Both the position numbers and the translations under genes were made by a program. From Laspinema palackyanum D2a (GTDB lineage: Bacteria > Cyanobacteriota > Cyanobacteriia > Cyanobacteriales > Laspinemataceae), in the NCBI GenBank assembly GCA_025370845.1, contig JAMXFF010000048.1, positions 1-54,366 on the forward strand: a DNA stretch of 54,366 bases, written 5' to 3'. The notes under the pieces were generated by a model. The model was not told the DNA's origin. It ran no database searches and saw nothing but the letters and a program-made list of their open reading frames with translations. This document shows, one piece after another, positions 17,568 to 26,348 of this stretch (the first letter of the stretch is position 1; each line of letters opens with the position of its first letter).

Positions 17568-18263
17568 CTGCGTTCCCTCTAGCTATCTAATTTTATAAAA
17601 GATTGGACGCTTATTATTGTATTGATCTGATTCCCTAAAAATTTATTTCACTCGGTGAAGGAAAATCTTTTTTCTCCTCTAGCTTTCCCCTGCCCTTGAG
17701 GAAGCCGTTTATTTTTCTGGGAGATTTCTTGCTTAGACCTTCCCTCTTGGCATCTACCATGAGGTAGAGATGTCTCCTGAGTTAGTCCACCCCTACTCTC
17801 CCTAAAGTGCGGAGGGGGATTTTTTATGTTTTTTCTCGACCTGGGATCGCAGACTTTTAAGGTTCTAACTAGAGAGTTAACTTTTTAACCGGATCACTCT
17901 TGAAAACCCCCTCGATTTTTTTGAATTTTATCTCTTGATCGCCCTACTTTTCTCAGGATGCCCAATCCTGATTGTGCTTATACACTAACCTAGGTTTTAA
18001 AAAAGTGCCAACGGTTGAATTACCGAGATTTTTTGAAAAACCCTCCGTATAAATACGGAAGGGGGAGGCCAGAGGATACGGAGAGTTATGGAGCAAAGAG
18101 ACTTGGAAGGTAAATAGAATCGGGGTTTTTCCGATAAAAGCGATAGAGGCTGAGGATAAACCCGTTAAGACGGTACCGAGGTCGTCGTATTTTTTTATAC
18201 AAACCAAGATAAAATGGACCAAAAGTTCACCGTAAACAGCATCAAGGAGCAAGGCTCAATCCC
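17568..18263. other. Divergent spacer, kinase to acetyltransferase
   Basis: The 696-bp spacer contains a hairpin CATCTACC with GGTAGAGATG near 17751-17773 and a CCGTAT/ATACGG palindrome near 18045-18059. A minus-strand frame at 17953-18252 has no recognisable family. Promoters for both genes should be here. Confidence 0.4.
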
Positions 18264-18749
18264 ATGAACAAACCGTATAAACAATTTCAGATTCGGTCCT
18301 GGCAACCGGGCGATCGCACCGATGCAGCAGCAGTCATTGAGTCCGTTTTGGCAGAATATGGCCTAAATTGGGACCCCCTGGAGGCCGATCGCGATGTTCT
18401 GGAAGTTGAAACAGCTTATCACAATACTGGAGGTGAATTCTGGATTATAGCACAATCTGATAAAATTGTGGGGACAGCCGGATACTATCCAGTTCCCCGA
18501 GGGAACAATGCTGTAGAAATTCGCAAAATGTACCTGTTACCCGAGGTGCGAGGTCAAGGGTTAGGAAGATTTCTCCTCAAACAACTCGAAGAGGCGATCG
18601 CCGATCGCCATTTCTCGGAAATCTGGATAGAAACCGCCAGCGTTCTCACCGAAGCCGTGCAACTCTACGAACGCAACGGCTATCAACCCGCAACCGGCGT
18701 GGAAACGGCTAGGTGCGATCGCATCTATGTCAAGCGCCTTCAAGCATAA
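18264..18749 (+). CDS. GNAT-family N-acetyltransferase
   Basis: The 161-residue product has the GNAT fold: motif A is seen as MYLLPEVRGQGLGRFLLKQL, with the acetyl-CoA pyrophosphate loop RGQGLG, and motif B as LYERNGYQPA. These enzymes transfer an acetyl group from acetyl-CoA to an amine; the acceptor cannot be told. Length is typical. AAGGAG lies 14 bases before the ATG, a rather long spacing. There is no operon partner. Confidence 0.9.
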   Translation: MNKPYKQFQIRSWQPGDRTDAAAVIESVLAEYGLNWDPLEADRDVLEVETAYHNTGGEFWIIAQSDKIVGTAGYYPVPRGNNAVEIRKMYLLPEVRGQGLGRFLLKQLEEAIADRHFSEIWIETASVLTEAVQLYERNGYQPATGVETARCDRIYVKRLQA

Positions 18750-18928
18750 CGCAAAGCGGGGAACGATTTTCTCACAGGGGCTTGGGTTAATGCAAGGCCG
18801 AAAAGACGGGTGCGATCGTCGGAGTTTTTGCTGGAGGTTGATGACAAAAGCCGCAAGATGGGGTTGGATCAAAATTCCCCTTTCAGGTATAAAAGAGCAA
18901 TCCCTGTCCCATAAATCCTCTTGCCTGT

Positions 18929-18955
18929 TTGTAGTAACGACTTCAGTCGTTTCTT
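18929..18955 (+). repeat. Single CTTCAG hairpin repeat
   Basis: One copy of the family unit GTAGTAACGACTTCAGTCGT, beginning at 18931 and preceded by TTT, lies in the spacer before the Uma2-family gene. Confidence 0.85.
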
Positions 18956-19073
18956 AAGTGATGAGGAAAAATTCCCAAATCCCCCCTAATTCCCTCTCCC
19001 TCTCTTCACAAAGATTGAGCGCGCTATACTAAAAAGATAGTCTGAACATCAGGCCAAATCTTGGAGGGAAACC

Positions 19074-19919
19074 ATGACTCAGCGCATTGAAACCGATGTT
19101 TTGCCACCTCCCTTTCCGGACCATACCCAATTACCCGAGTCGGACGGTACATTTGTGAAAAACTTTCAGGAGCATCCCCAAAGCATTCTCCTCACAGATT
19201 CGATTGGGCCGGTATTAGAACGGATCCATCCCGATGGACAATATGCGATCGGACAAGACTGCGGCATTTACTGGCGAGAAACTGAACCCCCAGAACAAGG
19301 CGCAGAGGCACCGGATTGGTTTTACCTTCCAAATGTTCCGCCGAACTTAGATGGGGAAATTCGCCGGTCCTATGTGTATTGGAGGGAATATGTCTCCCCC
19401 TTAATTGCTCTCGAATTTGCCTCGGGGACTGGGGAGGAAGAACGCGATCGCACCCCACTCAACAGAAGCGCAGATGCACCCCGACAAAAACCCGGTAAGT
19501 TTTGGGTGTATGAAAAAATCATCAAAATTCCTTACTATGGAATTTATGAAATCAAAACTGGAAAATTAGAGGTTTACAACTTAAGCAACGGGTATGATTA
19601 TCAAAAACTAGAACCGAATGAGCGGGGACATTATCCTATCTCCCTATTAGGCATAGAATTGGGACTGTGGCAAGGCAGTTACCAAAATCAAACTCAACTC
19701 TGGTTAAGGTGGTGGGATGAAGAAGGAAATCTGTTGCTGACTGGAGCAGAACGCGCCGAACTCGCACAGCAACGAGCGGAAACTGAACGCCAACGAGCCG
19801 ATCGCGCCGAGCGTTCCCAGCGGGAATCTATCCCCCGTTTATTAGGCATGGGGTTGACTCCAGAACAGGTAGCCGAAGCCCTAAATTTGACCGTAGAACA
19901 AGTCCAAGAAATGAGTTAA
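19074..19919 (+). CDS. Uma2/DUF820-family protein
   Basis: The 281-residue protein matches the Uma2 (DUF820) family, abundant in cyanobacteria and predicted to share the PD-(D/E)XK restriction-endonuclease fold. Candidate active-site parts are Asp in EAPDWFY and Glu in LIALEFASG. The final 60 residues form a charged coiled coil (AERAELAQQRAETERQRA), then a short three-helix tail with LLGMGLTPEQVAEALNLT, common in this family. Biological function is unknown. GGAGGG lies just before the ATG. Confidence 0.9.
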   Translation: MTQRIETDVLPPPFPDHTQLPESDGTFVKNFQEHPQSILLTDSIGPVLERIHPDGQYAIGQDCGIYWRETEPPEQGAEAPDWFYLPNVPPNLDGEIRRSYVYWREYVSPLIALEFASGTGEEERDRTPLNRSADAPRQKPGKFWVYEKIIKIPYYGIYEIKTGKLEVYNLSNGYDYQKLEPNERGHYPISLLGIELGLWQGSYQNQTQLWLRWWDEEGNLLLTGAERAELAQQRAETERQRADRAERSQRESIPRLLGMGLTPEQVAEALNLTVEQVQEMS

Positions 19920-20012
19920 AATTGAATGATTTCATCCGCAAATTGAGAGTGCATTTTATTCCCCAAAACGCACTTTTTCTATTTTTCTATATTCGAGATA
20001 TAATAACCAGCA

Positions 20013-20058
20013 ACCAATGACCAATGACCAATGACAAATGACAACCGACAAATGACCA
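20013..20058. repeat. Heptanucleotide tandem repeat (CAATGAC-type)
   Basis: About six degenerate copies of a 7-bp unit, CAATGAC and variants, overlap the start of the next gene. The register TGACCAA is the complement of TTGGTCA, a short tandemly repeated repetitive (STRR) sequence described in cyanobacteria. Confidence 0.8.
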
Positions 20059-20906
20059 AACAAGAGTGTCTGTGGAACTACGACAACCAGGCGATCGCCG
20101 TTGCCTATCAAACCCGAGGGCAGGGGATGCCTCTGTTATTACTGCCCGCCTTCAGCACCGTGTCCAGTCGCGATGAGATGCAGGGGATGGCGGAACGATT
20201 GTGCGATCGCTTTGAAGTCGTGGCACTGGATTGGCCCGGGTTTGGAGAGTCCGCTCGCCCCGGGGTACAGTATGGACCGGAATTTTACCATCAGTTTCTG
20301 GCGGATTTCGTGAGTTCTGTCTTCCCGGGACCCGTCGCCATTGTGGTCGCAGGACATGGGGCCGGATATGCCATGAAATTGGCTCAAACCCACCCCGAAC
20401 GGGTTTCTAAGGTGGTGTTAGTGGCTCCCACTTGGCTGGGACCCCTGCGGATTATGGGGGTGCCAGAACCTGTACGGGATTTTGTGAGAGAAACTGTGCG
20501 GAGTCCGGGCATTGGTGAGTTTCTTTATGATTTGAATACTCACCCGGCATTTTTGGAATTTATGTATAAACAGCACGTTTTTGTGGATCCGGCCAAGTTG
20601 ACCCCGGAATTTATTGCTCAAAAGCGTGACAGTACCCAACACCCAGGGGGCAGATTTGCCCCGGTTGCCTTTGTGACGGGGACTCTGGACCCGGCAGGCG
20701 ATCGCGAGGAGATATTAGCCCAATTTCAGCCCTTACCTGTTCCGGTGAAGGTGATTATTGGCACCTTGGCCCCCTCGGGTTCCCAGTCGGTGATGGAGGC
20801 AGTTGCCCAATTGCCTGGGGTGGAATCGGCGCGGGTTGGCGGTTCTCTGGGAATGCATGAAGAATTTCCGGAGGCAGTAGTTGAGGCGATCGCCGACTTT
20901 TTATAA
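20052..20906 (+). CDS. Alpha/beta-hydrolase-fold protein lacking nucleophile
   Basis: From the ATG at 20052 the protein has 284 residues. Alpha/beta-hydrolase landmarks are present: LLLLPAFSTVSSRDEM (oxyanion region), VVALDWPGFGESARPG, and a late GMHEEFPEAV with a possible catalytic His. The nucleophile elbow reads GHGAG, so the usual Ser, Asp or Cys is a glycine. It may be a non-catalytic or differently acting member. An upstream in-frame ATG at 20031 would add seven residues translated from the heptanucleotide repeat, so I reject that start. A stem at 20934-20965 follows the gene. Confidence 0.8.
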   Translation: MTKQECLWNYDNQAIAVAYQTRGQGMPLLLLPAFSTVSSRDEMQGMAERLCDRFEVVALDWPGFGESARPGVQYGPEFYHQFLADFVSSVFPGPVAIVVAGHGAGYAMKLAQTHPERVSKVVLVAPTWLGPLRIMGVPEPVRDFVRETVRSPGIGEFLYDLNTHPAFLEFMYKQHVFVDPAKLTPEFIAQKRDSTQHPGGRFAPVAFVTGTLDPAGDREEILAQFQPLPVPVKVIIGTLAPSGSQSVMEAVAQLPGVESARVGGSLGMHEEFPEAVVEAIADFL

Positions 20907-21464
20907 TCTTGGCCTGTGGGCGCTGGACCCTAAGTATAGAGTCGGGTCTATACCCGATTCTATACGCTTGGGTTTATTTTAATCTACAAAGTTGATAATT
21001 ATTAGCTGGATCTGGTTCCCTGTGTTCTATGTTCAATCCTTGACATTCCGGTTTGTGGTCATGAAACCCACTCCCGGGCGGCTAATTCTGATGCCTATAA
21101 CTCCCGATTGCCCTGGGTTTGACTGGATTCAACTCTCAACAAGGTTAAATATTGTTACAAGAATTTTTTTCAGGATGAAAACCGTGATATAAACGATAAC
21201 TATGAAGTGGAGTTATTCCGACTTCAACAACCCCGTTGTTGTGTAACGGAGTGAATTTCGTCAAAGTTGGAGCGTAAAGAGATGCTAGAATGCGGTTTGG
21301 GGGTTTAAGTCAAGCGGAAGTGACTGCCTGACGATCCGGCAAAAGGATACAAAACCGGCTGCTTATTTGTCGTTAAAGATACAGCGTTTATTTTAAAAAT
21401 GAGAATAAGGTAGGATTTTCCTATCTGATTATTAATAAAGATTCTCAATAGATAGAGGTAGACC
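20907..21464 (+). other. Spacer and leader upstream of feoA
   Basis: The 558-bp spacer begins with the hairpin at 20934-20965 and ends with an AT-rich stretch at about 21380-21450 that probably contains the feo promoter. TGAGAAT at 21400 and ATTCTCA at 21442 form an inverted pair about 35 bp apart. I cannot make a convincing Fur box of the standard 19-bp type. No gene is visible. Confidence 0.45.
20934..20965. terminator. 14-bp stem downstream of hydrolase gene
   Basis: GTATAGAGTCGGGT at 20934-20947 pairs with ACCCGATTCTATAC at 20952-20965 with a single G-T pair and a four-base loop. The T-tract is weak (TTTATTTT begins six bases after the stem), so it may be a repeat rather than a terminator. 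Confidence 0.45.
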
Positions 21465-22106
21465 ATGAAAGGACTGGGGATATTGCACAAGGCACAGGGA
21501 TATCAGAATCCCAAGGATACCTGGTTTAGTTATTTTGGGGCAGCGACTCAACCGAAGCGAACCGGGGAGATTTCCCCCCCTTGCAATCCCCAAGATGGAA
21601 CGGGGGATAGTCCTTTATCCATCGCCCAAGCGGGCGATCGCCTGCGAGTCACGCAGATTACTCGGGGGAGTTCCCTGAAAACCTATCTGGAAGAAATGGG
21701 AGTGAGAGAGGGGACCGAATTAGTCGTCATCGATCGCAGCGCCAGTGGATCAGCGATTGTGATGATCGGGGATCAGCAGATTGGGTTAGGGGCGGGAATG
21801 ACGGGGAATATCCTTTGTGTGGAGTCCACCCAGGGTTACCCAGAAAGCCAAAACCCCCACAAAGCGCTAAAAACCCGGTTGCGAGAGATTGCGATCGGTG
21901 CCAAAGGACGAATTATCGGCTATGAATCCACAAACCGCAGCTATAAGCGCCGACTACTTTCGATGGGATTAACCCCGGGAACCGAGTTTAAAATTATCCG
22001 CCACGCACCCCTAGGCGACCCCACGGAAATCAAGGTACGCGGATTTAGCCTGACCCTGCGGAAAGACGAAGCCGATGCACTCTGTATAGAAAAGGTAGAC
22101 CGATGA
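21465..22106 (+). CDS. feoA: Ferrous iron transport protein FeoA, two-domain
   Basis: FeoA proteins are small SH3-like cytoplasmic partners of FeoB. This 213-residue product is about two to three times the usual length because it holds two FeoA domains, about residues 50-120 (AGDRLRVTQITRGSS...LEEMGVREGTEL) and 138-210 (GAKGRIIGYESTNRSYKRRLLSMGLTPGTEF), plus an N-terminal extension of about 48 residues with little similarity to anything I know. The GAGG before the ATG supports the start, though a start after the extension cannot be excluded. The stop codon overlaps the feoB start (ATGA), implying translational coupling. Confidence 0.92.
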   Translation: MKGLGILHKAQGYQNPKDTWFSYFGAATQPKRTGEISPPCNPQDGTGDSPLSIAQAGDRLRVTQITRGSSLKTYLEEMGVREGTELVVIDRSASGSAIVMIGDQQIGLGAGMTGNILCVESTQGYPESQNPHKALKTRLREIAIGAKGRIIGYESTNRSYKRRLLSMGLTPGTEFKIIRHAPLGDPTEIKVRGFSLTLRKDEADALCIEKVDR

Positions 22107-24418
22107 AGCACCCCATTATTGGCCTGTTAGGGAACCCGAACTGCGGGAAAACTTGTCTGTTCAATGCTTTGACCGGATCCAACCAGCGCGTCGGCAACTG
22201 GCCGGGAGTCACGGTGGATCGCAAAGATGGTACTTATCGCGACGGGAATCGTGAGATTACCGTGGTGGATCTGCCTGGGGTCTATTGCCTGGATGCGGAA
22301 GATGATGAAACGGGACTGGATGAACTGGTGGCCCGGGATTATCTGTTGTCCGGGGAAGCGACGGCGATCGTTAATATTGTAGATGCCTCGAATTTAGAGC
22401 GAAATTTGTATCTGACAACGCAATTAATCGAGATGCGTCTACCGATGGTGATCGCCTTGAATATGATGGATGTGGCGAAAGAACGGGGGATGAATATTGA
22501 TCCGGTGCTGCTGTCAGAACGCTTAGGCTGTCCGGTGATACCGATTGTGGCGACCAAAAAGCAAGGGTTGAGTGCCTTGGGAGATGCGATCGCCCAACAA
22601 GTAGACCGTCCCACCCTGCCTCAAGCTTACGTCCCCTATCCGGCGATTCTGGAACAAGCCTTTTTAGACATTGAAACGGCGATCGCCGACCGAAAAATCT
22701 CCGTTGCGCCGCGATGGGCCGCCCTCAAACTGTTGGAATATGACGATCGCGGCGCATCGGTTTCCACAGATACCGAACTGGACCGGATCATTGTCACCCA
22801 CCGGCGCAAAATTCATCAGGTTCTGGAAGAAGACCTCGATATTATTATTGCTGACAGTCGGTATAGTTACATTCACCAAATTACCCAAGGAGTCACCGAA
22901 CGCCAGGGAGAAGTGAGTGCAAGTATTACCGAAAAACTCGATCGCATTGTCCTGGATCGCTGGTTAGGGATTCCCATCTTTTTAGGGGTGATGTATCTGA
23001 TGTTTTTGTTTACCATCAACATCAGCAGCGCCTTTATCGACTTTTTTGAGATTCTCACTGGGGCTATCTTCGTGGACGGACTGGGCCGGTTTCTGGTCAG
23101 TCTTGGCACTCCCGGATGGTTGGTGGCCCTGGTTGCCGATGGCGCAGGAGGCGGGATTCAGACCGTTTCTACCTTTATTCCGGTGATCGGATTCTTGTTT
23201 TTGTTCCTGTCGGTTTTGGAAGATTCTGGATATATGGCCCGGGCCGCCTTTGTCATGGATCGGTTCATGCGGTTTGTGGGACTGCCGGGGAAATCCTTTG
23301 TGCCGATGTTGGTGGGATTTGGCTGTAATGTGCCGGGGATTATGTCCAGTCGCACCTTGGAAAATCCGCGCGATCGCCTCCTCACTATCGCCATGAATCC
23401 CTTCATGTCCTGTGGGGCGCGGTTACCCGTTTATGCCTTATTTGCCGCTGCCTTTTTCCCCGTTGCCGGTCAAAATATTGTCTTCGGATTATATATTATT
23501 GGCGTACTCGCTGCGGTGGTGACTGGGTTAGTGTTGAAGCAGACCCTGTTGCAGGGAAAACCCTCCACTTTTGTCATGGAACTGCCTCCCTATCACCTTC
23601 CCAGCTTGCGCGGTGTGGCGATTCATACCTGGGACCGCCTCCAAGGGTTTATCTTGAAAGCGGGTCAAATTATCATCATTATGGTGATGGTTCTGGGGTT
23701 GTTAAATTCCGTGGGGGTTGACGGGTCATTTGGGAACCAAGATAGCGATCGCTCAATTTTGAGTGTCACCAGTCAAGCGATCACCCCAGTCCTTTCCCCG
23801 ATGGGAATCCAGCGCGAAAACTGGCCCGCCACCGTGGGAATTTTTACCGGAGTTTTTGCGAAAGAGGCGTTAGTGGGAACTTTGGATTCTCTGTATAGTA
23901 ACATGGCGCGACAACGGGCAACTGGTCAGGATGAAGCAACGGCAGAGGAATTTGACTTTTGGGGACAAGTCCAAGAAGCATTTGCCTCAATTCCGGCCAA
24001 TTTAGCCAAAGTTCCGGCAGCGTTGCTGGATCCCCTCGGTTTAAATATCCAAGACTCCTTAGACACTGAGGAACTAGCCCCAGAGACGGGAGTTGTCGCG
24101 GGTACTTTTGGGGAAATGAACGCTCGTTTTCAGGGCCAAGCCAGTGCTTTTGCTTATCTGTTGTTCGTTCTTTTATATTCTCCCTGTGTTTCTGCCATTG
24201 CGGCGATTCATCGCGAAACCAGTCTGCGATGGACCTTATTTGTGGCCTTCTGGTGCACTGGGTTGGCTTATGGTAGTGCGGTGATGTTCTATCAAGTAGC
24301 CACTTTCTCACAACACGCGATCGCCTCCCTCTTGTGGATTGTAGGGGTGGTGCTATTTGCGGGTGCCAGTGTTGTCTTGATGAAACTTTCTCGGCCCGTT
24401 TTGCCAGTTAAGGGATGA
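22103..24418 (+). CDS. feoB: Ferrous iron transporter FeoB
   Basis: FeoB carries Fe(II) across the inner membrane. The 771-residue product has an N-terminal G domain: G1 GNPNCGKT (10-17), G3 DLPG, G4 NMMD, followed by the GDI-like helical region. The membrane part has the two conserved gates, the first with GCNVPGIMSSRTLENPRDR and NPFMSCGARLPVYALFAAAFF, the second with SPCVSAIAAIHRE. VGIFTGVFAKEALVGTLDSLY marks the conserved core before the cytoplasmic loop. Length is normal. It overlaps feoA by four bases and is followed by a feoC-like gene after 139 bp. Confidence 0.98.
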   Translation: MKHPIIGLLGNPNCGKTCLFNALTGSNQRVGNWPGVTVDRKDGTYRDGNREITVVDLPGVYCLDAEDDETGLDELVARDYLLSGEATAIVNIVDASNLERNLYLTTQLIEMRLPMVIALNMMDVAKERGMNIDPVLLSERLGCPVIPIVATKKQGLSALGDAIAQQVDRPTLPQAYVPYPAILEQAFLDIETAIADRKISVAPRWAALKLLEYDDRGASVSTDTELDRIIVTHRRKIHQVLEEDLDIIIADSRYSYIHQITQGVTERQGEVSASITEKLDRIVLDRWLGIPIFLGVMYLMFLFTINISSAFIDFFEILTGAIFVDGLGRFLVSLGTPGWLVALVADGAGGGIQTVSTFIPVIGFLFLFLSVLEDSGYMARAAFVMDRFMRFVGLPGKSFVPMLVGFGCNVPGIMSSRTLENPRDRLLTIAMNPFMSCGARLPVYALFAAAFFPVAGQNIVFGLYIIGVLAAVVTGLVLKQTLLQGKPSTFVMELPPYHLPSLRGVAIHTWDRLQGFILKAGQIIIIMVMVLGLLNSVGVDGSFGNQDSDRSILSVTSQAITPVLSPMGIQRENWPATVGIFTGVFAKEALVGTLDSLYSNMARQRATGQDEATAEEFDFWGQVQEAFASIPANLAKVPAALLDPLGLNIQDSLDTEELAPETGVVAGTFGEMNARFQGQASAFAYLLFVLLYSPCVSAIAAIHRETSLRWTLFVAFWCTGLAYGSAVMFYQVATFSQHAIASLLWIVGVVLFAGASVVLMKLSRPVLPVKG

Positions 24419-24557
24419 ACGGCGATCGGCAGCAGAAATAGCCGGATGAGCGAGGGTTTAGAATTGAGGCAAATCGGCTTACCCCATCCCTTAATTATTA
24501 TGAACTCGCTCACGGTTTTAAAAGTAGGCGTTCCCTCTTCCAGATGAGTCAGGAAAG

Positions 24558-24827
24558 ATGATATTAACGGAAATTCAAACCTATTTATCTCAACAGGGTA
24601 AAGCCTCACTGGGACAACTGGAACAGCATTTTCATGTTAGTTCTAATGCCTTGAGTCCCATGTTAGAGAAACTGATTCGGAAAGGGCGGGTGCAAAAGAT
24701 AGTTTCCTCGAATCGTTGTGGCAGTTGTGGCAGTTGTGCCCCAGAGACCCTGATTATTTATTACTGGGTAAAAGGTGATTGTTTCTCCACTGAACCCCTC
24801 TCTCCCGCTTGTCCTCATTCGGGATAG
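24558..24827 (+). CDS. feoC: FeoC-like winged-helix protein with cysteine cluster
   Basis: The 89-residue product has a winged-helix N-terminus (ILTEIQTYLSQQGKASLGQL through LEKLIRKGRVQKI) followed by a cysteine loop with Cys54, Cys57 and Cys60 (CGSCGSC), then Cys75 and Cys85. This is the FeoC arrangement, where the wing cysteines can hold an oxygen-sensitive iron-sulfur cluster. It probably modulates FeoB stability or feo expression. AGGAAAG immediately precedes the ATG, a tight spacing. It is placed in the feo transcript by orientation; a strong hairpin at 24831-24882 begins three bases after the stop. Confidence 0.88.
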   Translation: MILTEIQTYLSQQGKASLGQLEQHFHVSSNALSPMLEKLIRKGRVQKIVSSNRCGSCGSCAPETLIIYYWVKGDCFSTEPLSPACPHSG

Positions 24828-24830
24828 AAG

Positions 24831-24882
24831 AATTTATTGAGAGGGTTTGTCAAGCGGACATGATAAACCCTCTCAATAAATT
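24831..24882 (+). terminator. 18-bp perfect stem after feoC
   Basis: AATTTATTGAGAGGGTTT at 24831-24848 pairs perfectly with AAACCCTCTCAATAAATT at 24865-24882 around a 16-base loop, starting just past the feoC stop. It likely ends or stabilises the feo transcript. The symmetrical A/T flanks allow use on either strand. Confidence 0.6.
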
Positions 24883-25362
24883 CCAGGACCCACAGGACAA
24901 GAAACCGGGTTTCTGGCCTAGATTGGGTGCGAATTGCCAGAAATGTTGCTAAGAAAGCCGGTTTCTAACCCTTGCTGTATTACCCGACTTGATTGAGTAA
25001 GGGAACTCCAAAAAATAAAATCTTCGAGGAGAGATCCCCCCAACCCCCCTTCTTAAGGGGGGCTTGAAGAATTCTGCAAAACTTCTAATGCAGAAGTTTT
25101 TTTATGGAAATCCCTAAGCGGGCAACGATAAAAGTTACTGGTATTTGTTCTCAATAAACAAAATTAATCTGATTTAATGAGATCAGAAAATCTGACGGAA
25201 GTGCGGGTATTAAAGTTTTGTTAACAATCCCGAAAACCCTTGCTAAAATCCAGACAAAGTTTTATTCTAAGACTAAAGAGTTTTATCCAGGGTGAACTTT
25301 TAGTCCTCAAGCCATCGGCGATAACGGATTGAAAAATACCCGGGGCTAGGGGAGGAAAGGGA
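24883..25362 (+). other. Repeat-rich spacer before the HMA2 gene
   Basis: It holds AAGAAACCGGGTTTCT at 24900-24915 with a variant near 24955, then a C-run/G-run repeat CCCCCCTTCTTAAGGGGGG around 25044-25062 that is common in cyanobacteria, and a hairpin AAACTTC/GAAGTTT with a T-run at 25078-25103 that could be a terminator. An AT-rich stretch from 25130 to 25290 is the likely promoter region for the next operon. Confidence 0.6.
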
Positions 25363-26328
25363 ATGGTCAGTCAAACGGCAACCACTGGAACCGGAACTGT
25401 TAAATTAGTTCAGGCAGTTGAGGGCTGTGTGCAATTGCGCGCAGGGGATAGCACGGGTATTCTTTATCTGAATCTGCTGGGGCAACAGGTGGGACAAGAA
25501 CCGGGCATCGTGGCGGTTTCTACGGATGCCAAAACGGGGGATTTAATTATTGTCTTTAATCCTCATGTTATTCCCCTGATTCAGGTGCTGGAAATGCTGC
25601 AAGAGTGGGGAATTTCTGGGATAAAAACCGACGCAGACCCGGTAAAGCAAGTGGGAAATTTTCTGCTTCATCATCAAGAATTGGAGACATTGGCCCCGAT
25701 GATTGCCGGGATGTTGGTGACTCAGACCCTGAAACTGCGCGGGGGATGGGCGTTACTGGGAAATGTGATAGCGGCGAGTGTGACGCGACAGGCGATCGCC
25801 CAATTGGAGCAAAACTCCACCGATGCCGCTGTGGTAACGATGCCATCAGTGGCAACTCCGGCACCGACTGCGCCTCAATCAGCGGTGAAAGCGCCATCGG
25901 CAAGGGGAGTCGAAATCGTTCATGCCATTCCCGGACGAGTGCGGTTGCGCGTGCCCAAAATTGCCAAGGATAGCACTTGTGCCGATCGCCTCCAAACGGC
26001 CCTCTGTTCCCAACCGGAAGTTACCGAAATCCGCCTCAATCCCATCACCGCCTCGATTGTGGTTCAGTATGAAATTGCTGCCGGATTAGATGAATCCTGG
26101 CGATCGCACCTGGTGGAGATGATTCAACAGGCGATCTCTGATTTACCCCAGGAAACCCCCACCCCAGAACCCGAGTATCCCGAGGAAACCCCAGGAGTCG
26201 CCGAAGTAGAACCCGATGCGAGTCTTACCCCCGATGCTGACGAGGATGCCGTGAATTATTTTAACCCTTGTTTTGCGCGGGCATTTGTGAATGCCATGAT
26301 GAATCGGTTTATGGGGGCGTCGGTGTAA
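25363..26328 (+). CDS. HMA2-domain protein preceding P-type ATPase
   Basis: The 321-residue protein appears to have two ferredoxin-like domains of the HMA2 type. The second is clear: HAIPGRVRLRVPKIA at residues 187-201 and ITASIVVQYE near 228-237. The first, residues 12-95, is weaker. Between them lies a hydrophobic pair of segments (110-142) that may insert into or lie on the membrane, and an Ala/Pro linker. The tail is strongly acidic (about 243-297) and ends with NYFNPCFARAFVNAMMNRFM. No CxxC metal-binding motif is present, so it is not a classical copper chaperone. It has a strong ribosome site and is followed after 20 bp by the ATPase gene. A metal-handling or scaffold role is inferred from context. 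Confidence 0.8.
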   Translation: MVSQTATTGTGTVKLVQAVEGCVQLRAGDSTGILYLNLLGQQVGQEPGIVAVSTDAKTGDLIIVFNPHVIPLIQVLEMLQEWGISGIKTDADPVKQVGNFLLHHQELETLAPMIAGMLVTQTLKLRGGWALLGNVIAASVTRQAIAQLEQNSTDAAVVTMPSVATPAPTAPQSAVKAPSARGVEIVHAIPGRVRLRVPKIAKDSTCADRLQTALCSQPEVTEIRLNPITASIVVQYEIAAGLDESWRSHLVEMIQQAISDLPQETPTPEPEYPEETPGVAEVEPDASLTPDADEDAVNYFNPCFARAFVNAMMNRFMGASV

Positions 26329-26348
26329 TCGGACCGAGGAGCAGCAAA

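Noticed and set aside
17953-18252. 99-codon minus-strand gene or transposase remnant
   Set aside because: No transposase motif or family resemblance; the segment is AT-rich spacer with a small palindrome.
21396-21450. Fur box upstream of feoA
   Set aside because: The AT-rich sequence and TGAGAAT/ATTCTCA pair are suggestive, but no 19-bp site matches the consensus well enough to call.
26268-26348. Earlier start for the P-type ATPase
   Set aside because: It would overlap the HMA2 gene by 61 bp, while the ATG at 26349 has GAGGAG at the right distance and begins the family-like sequence.
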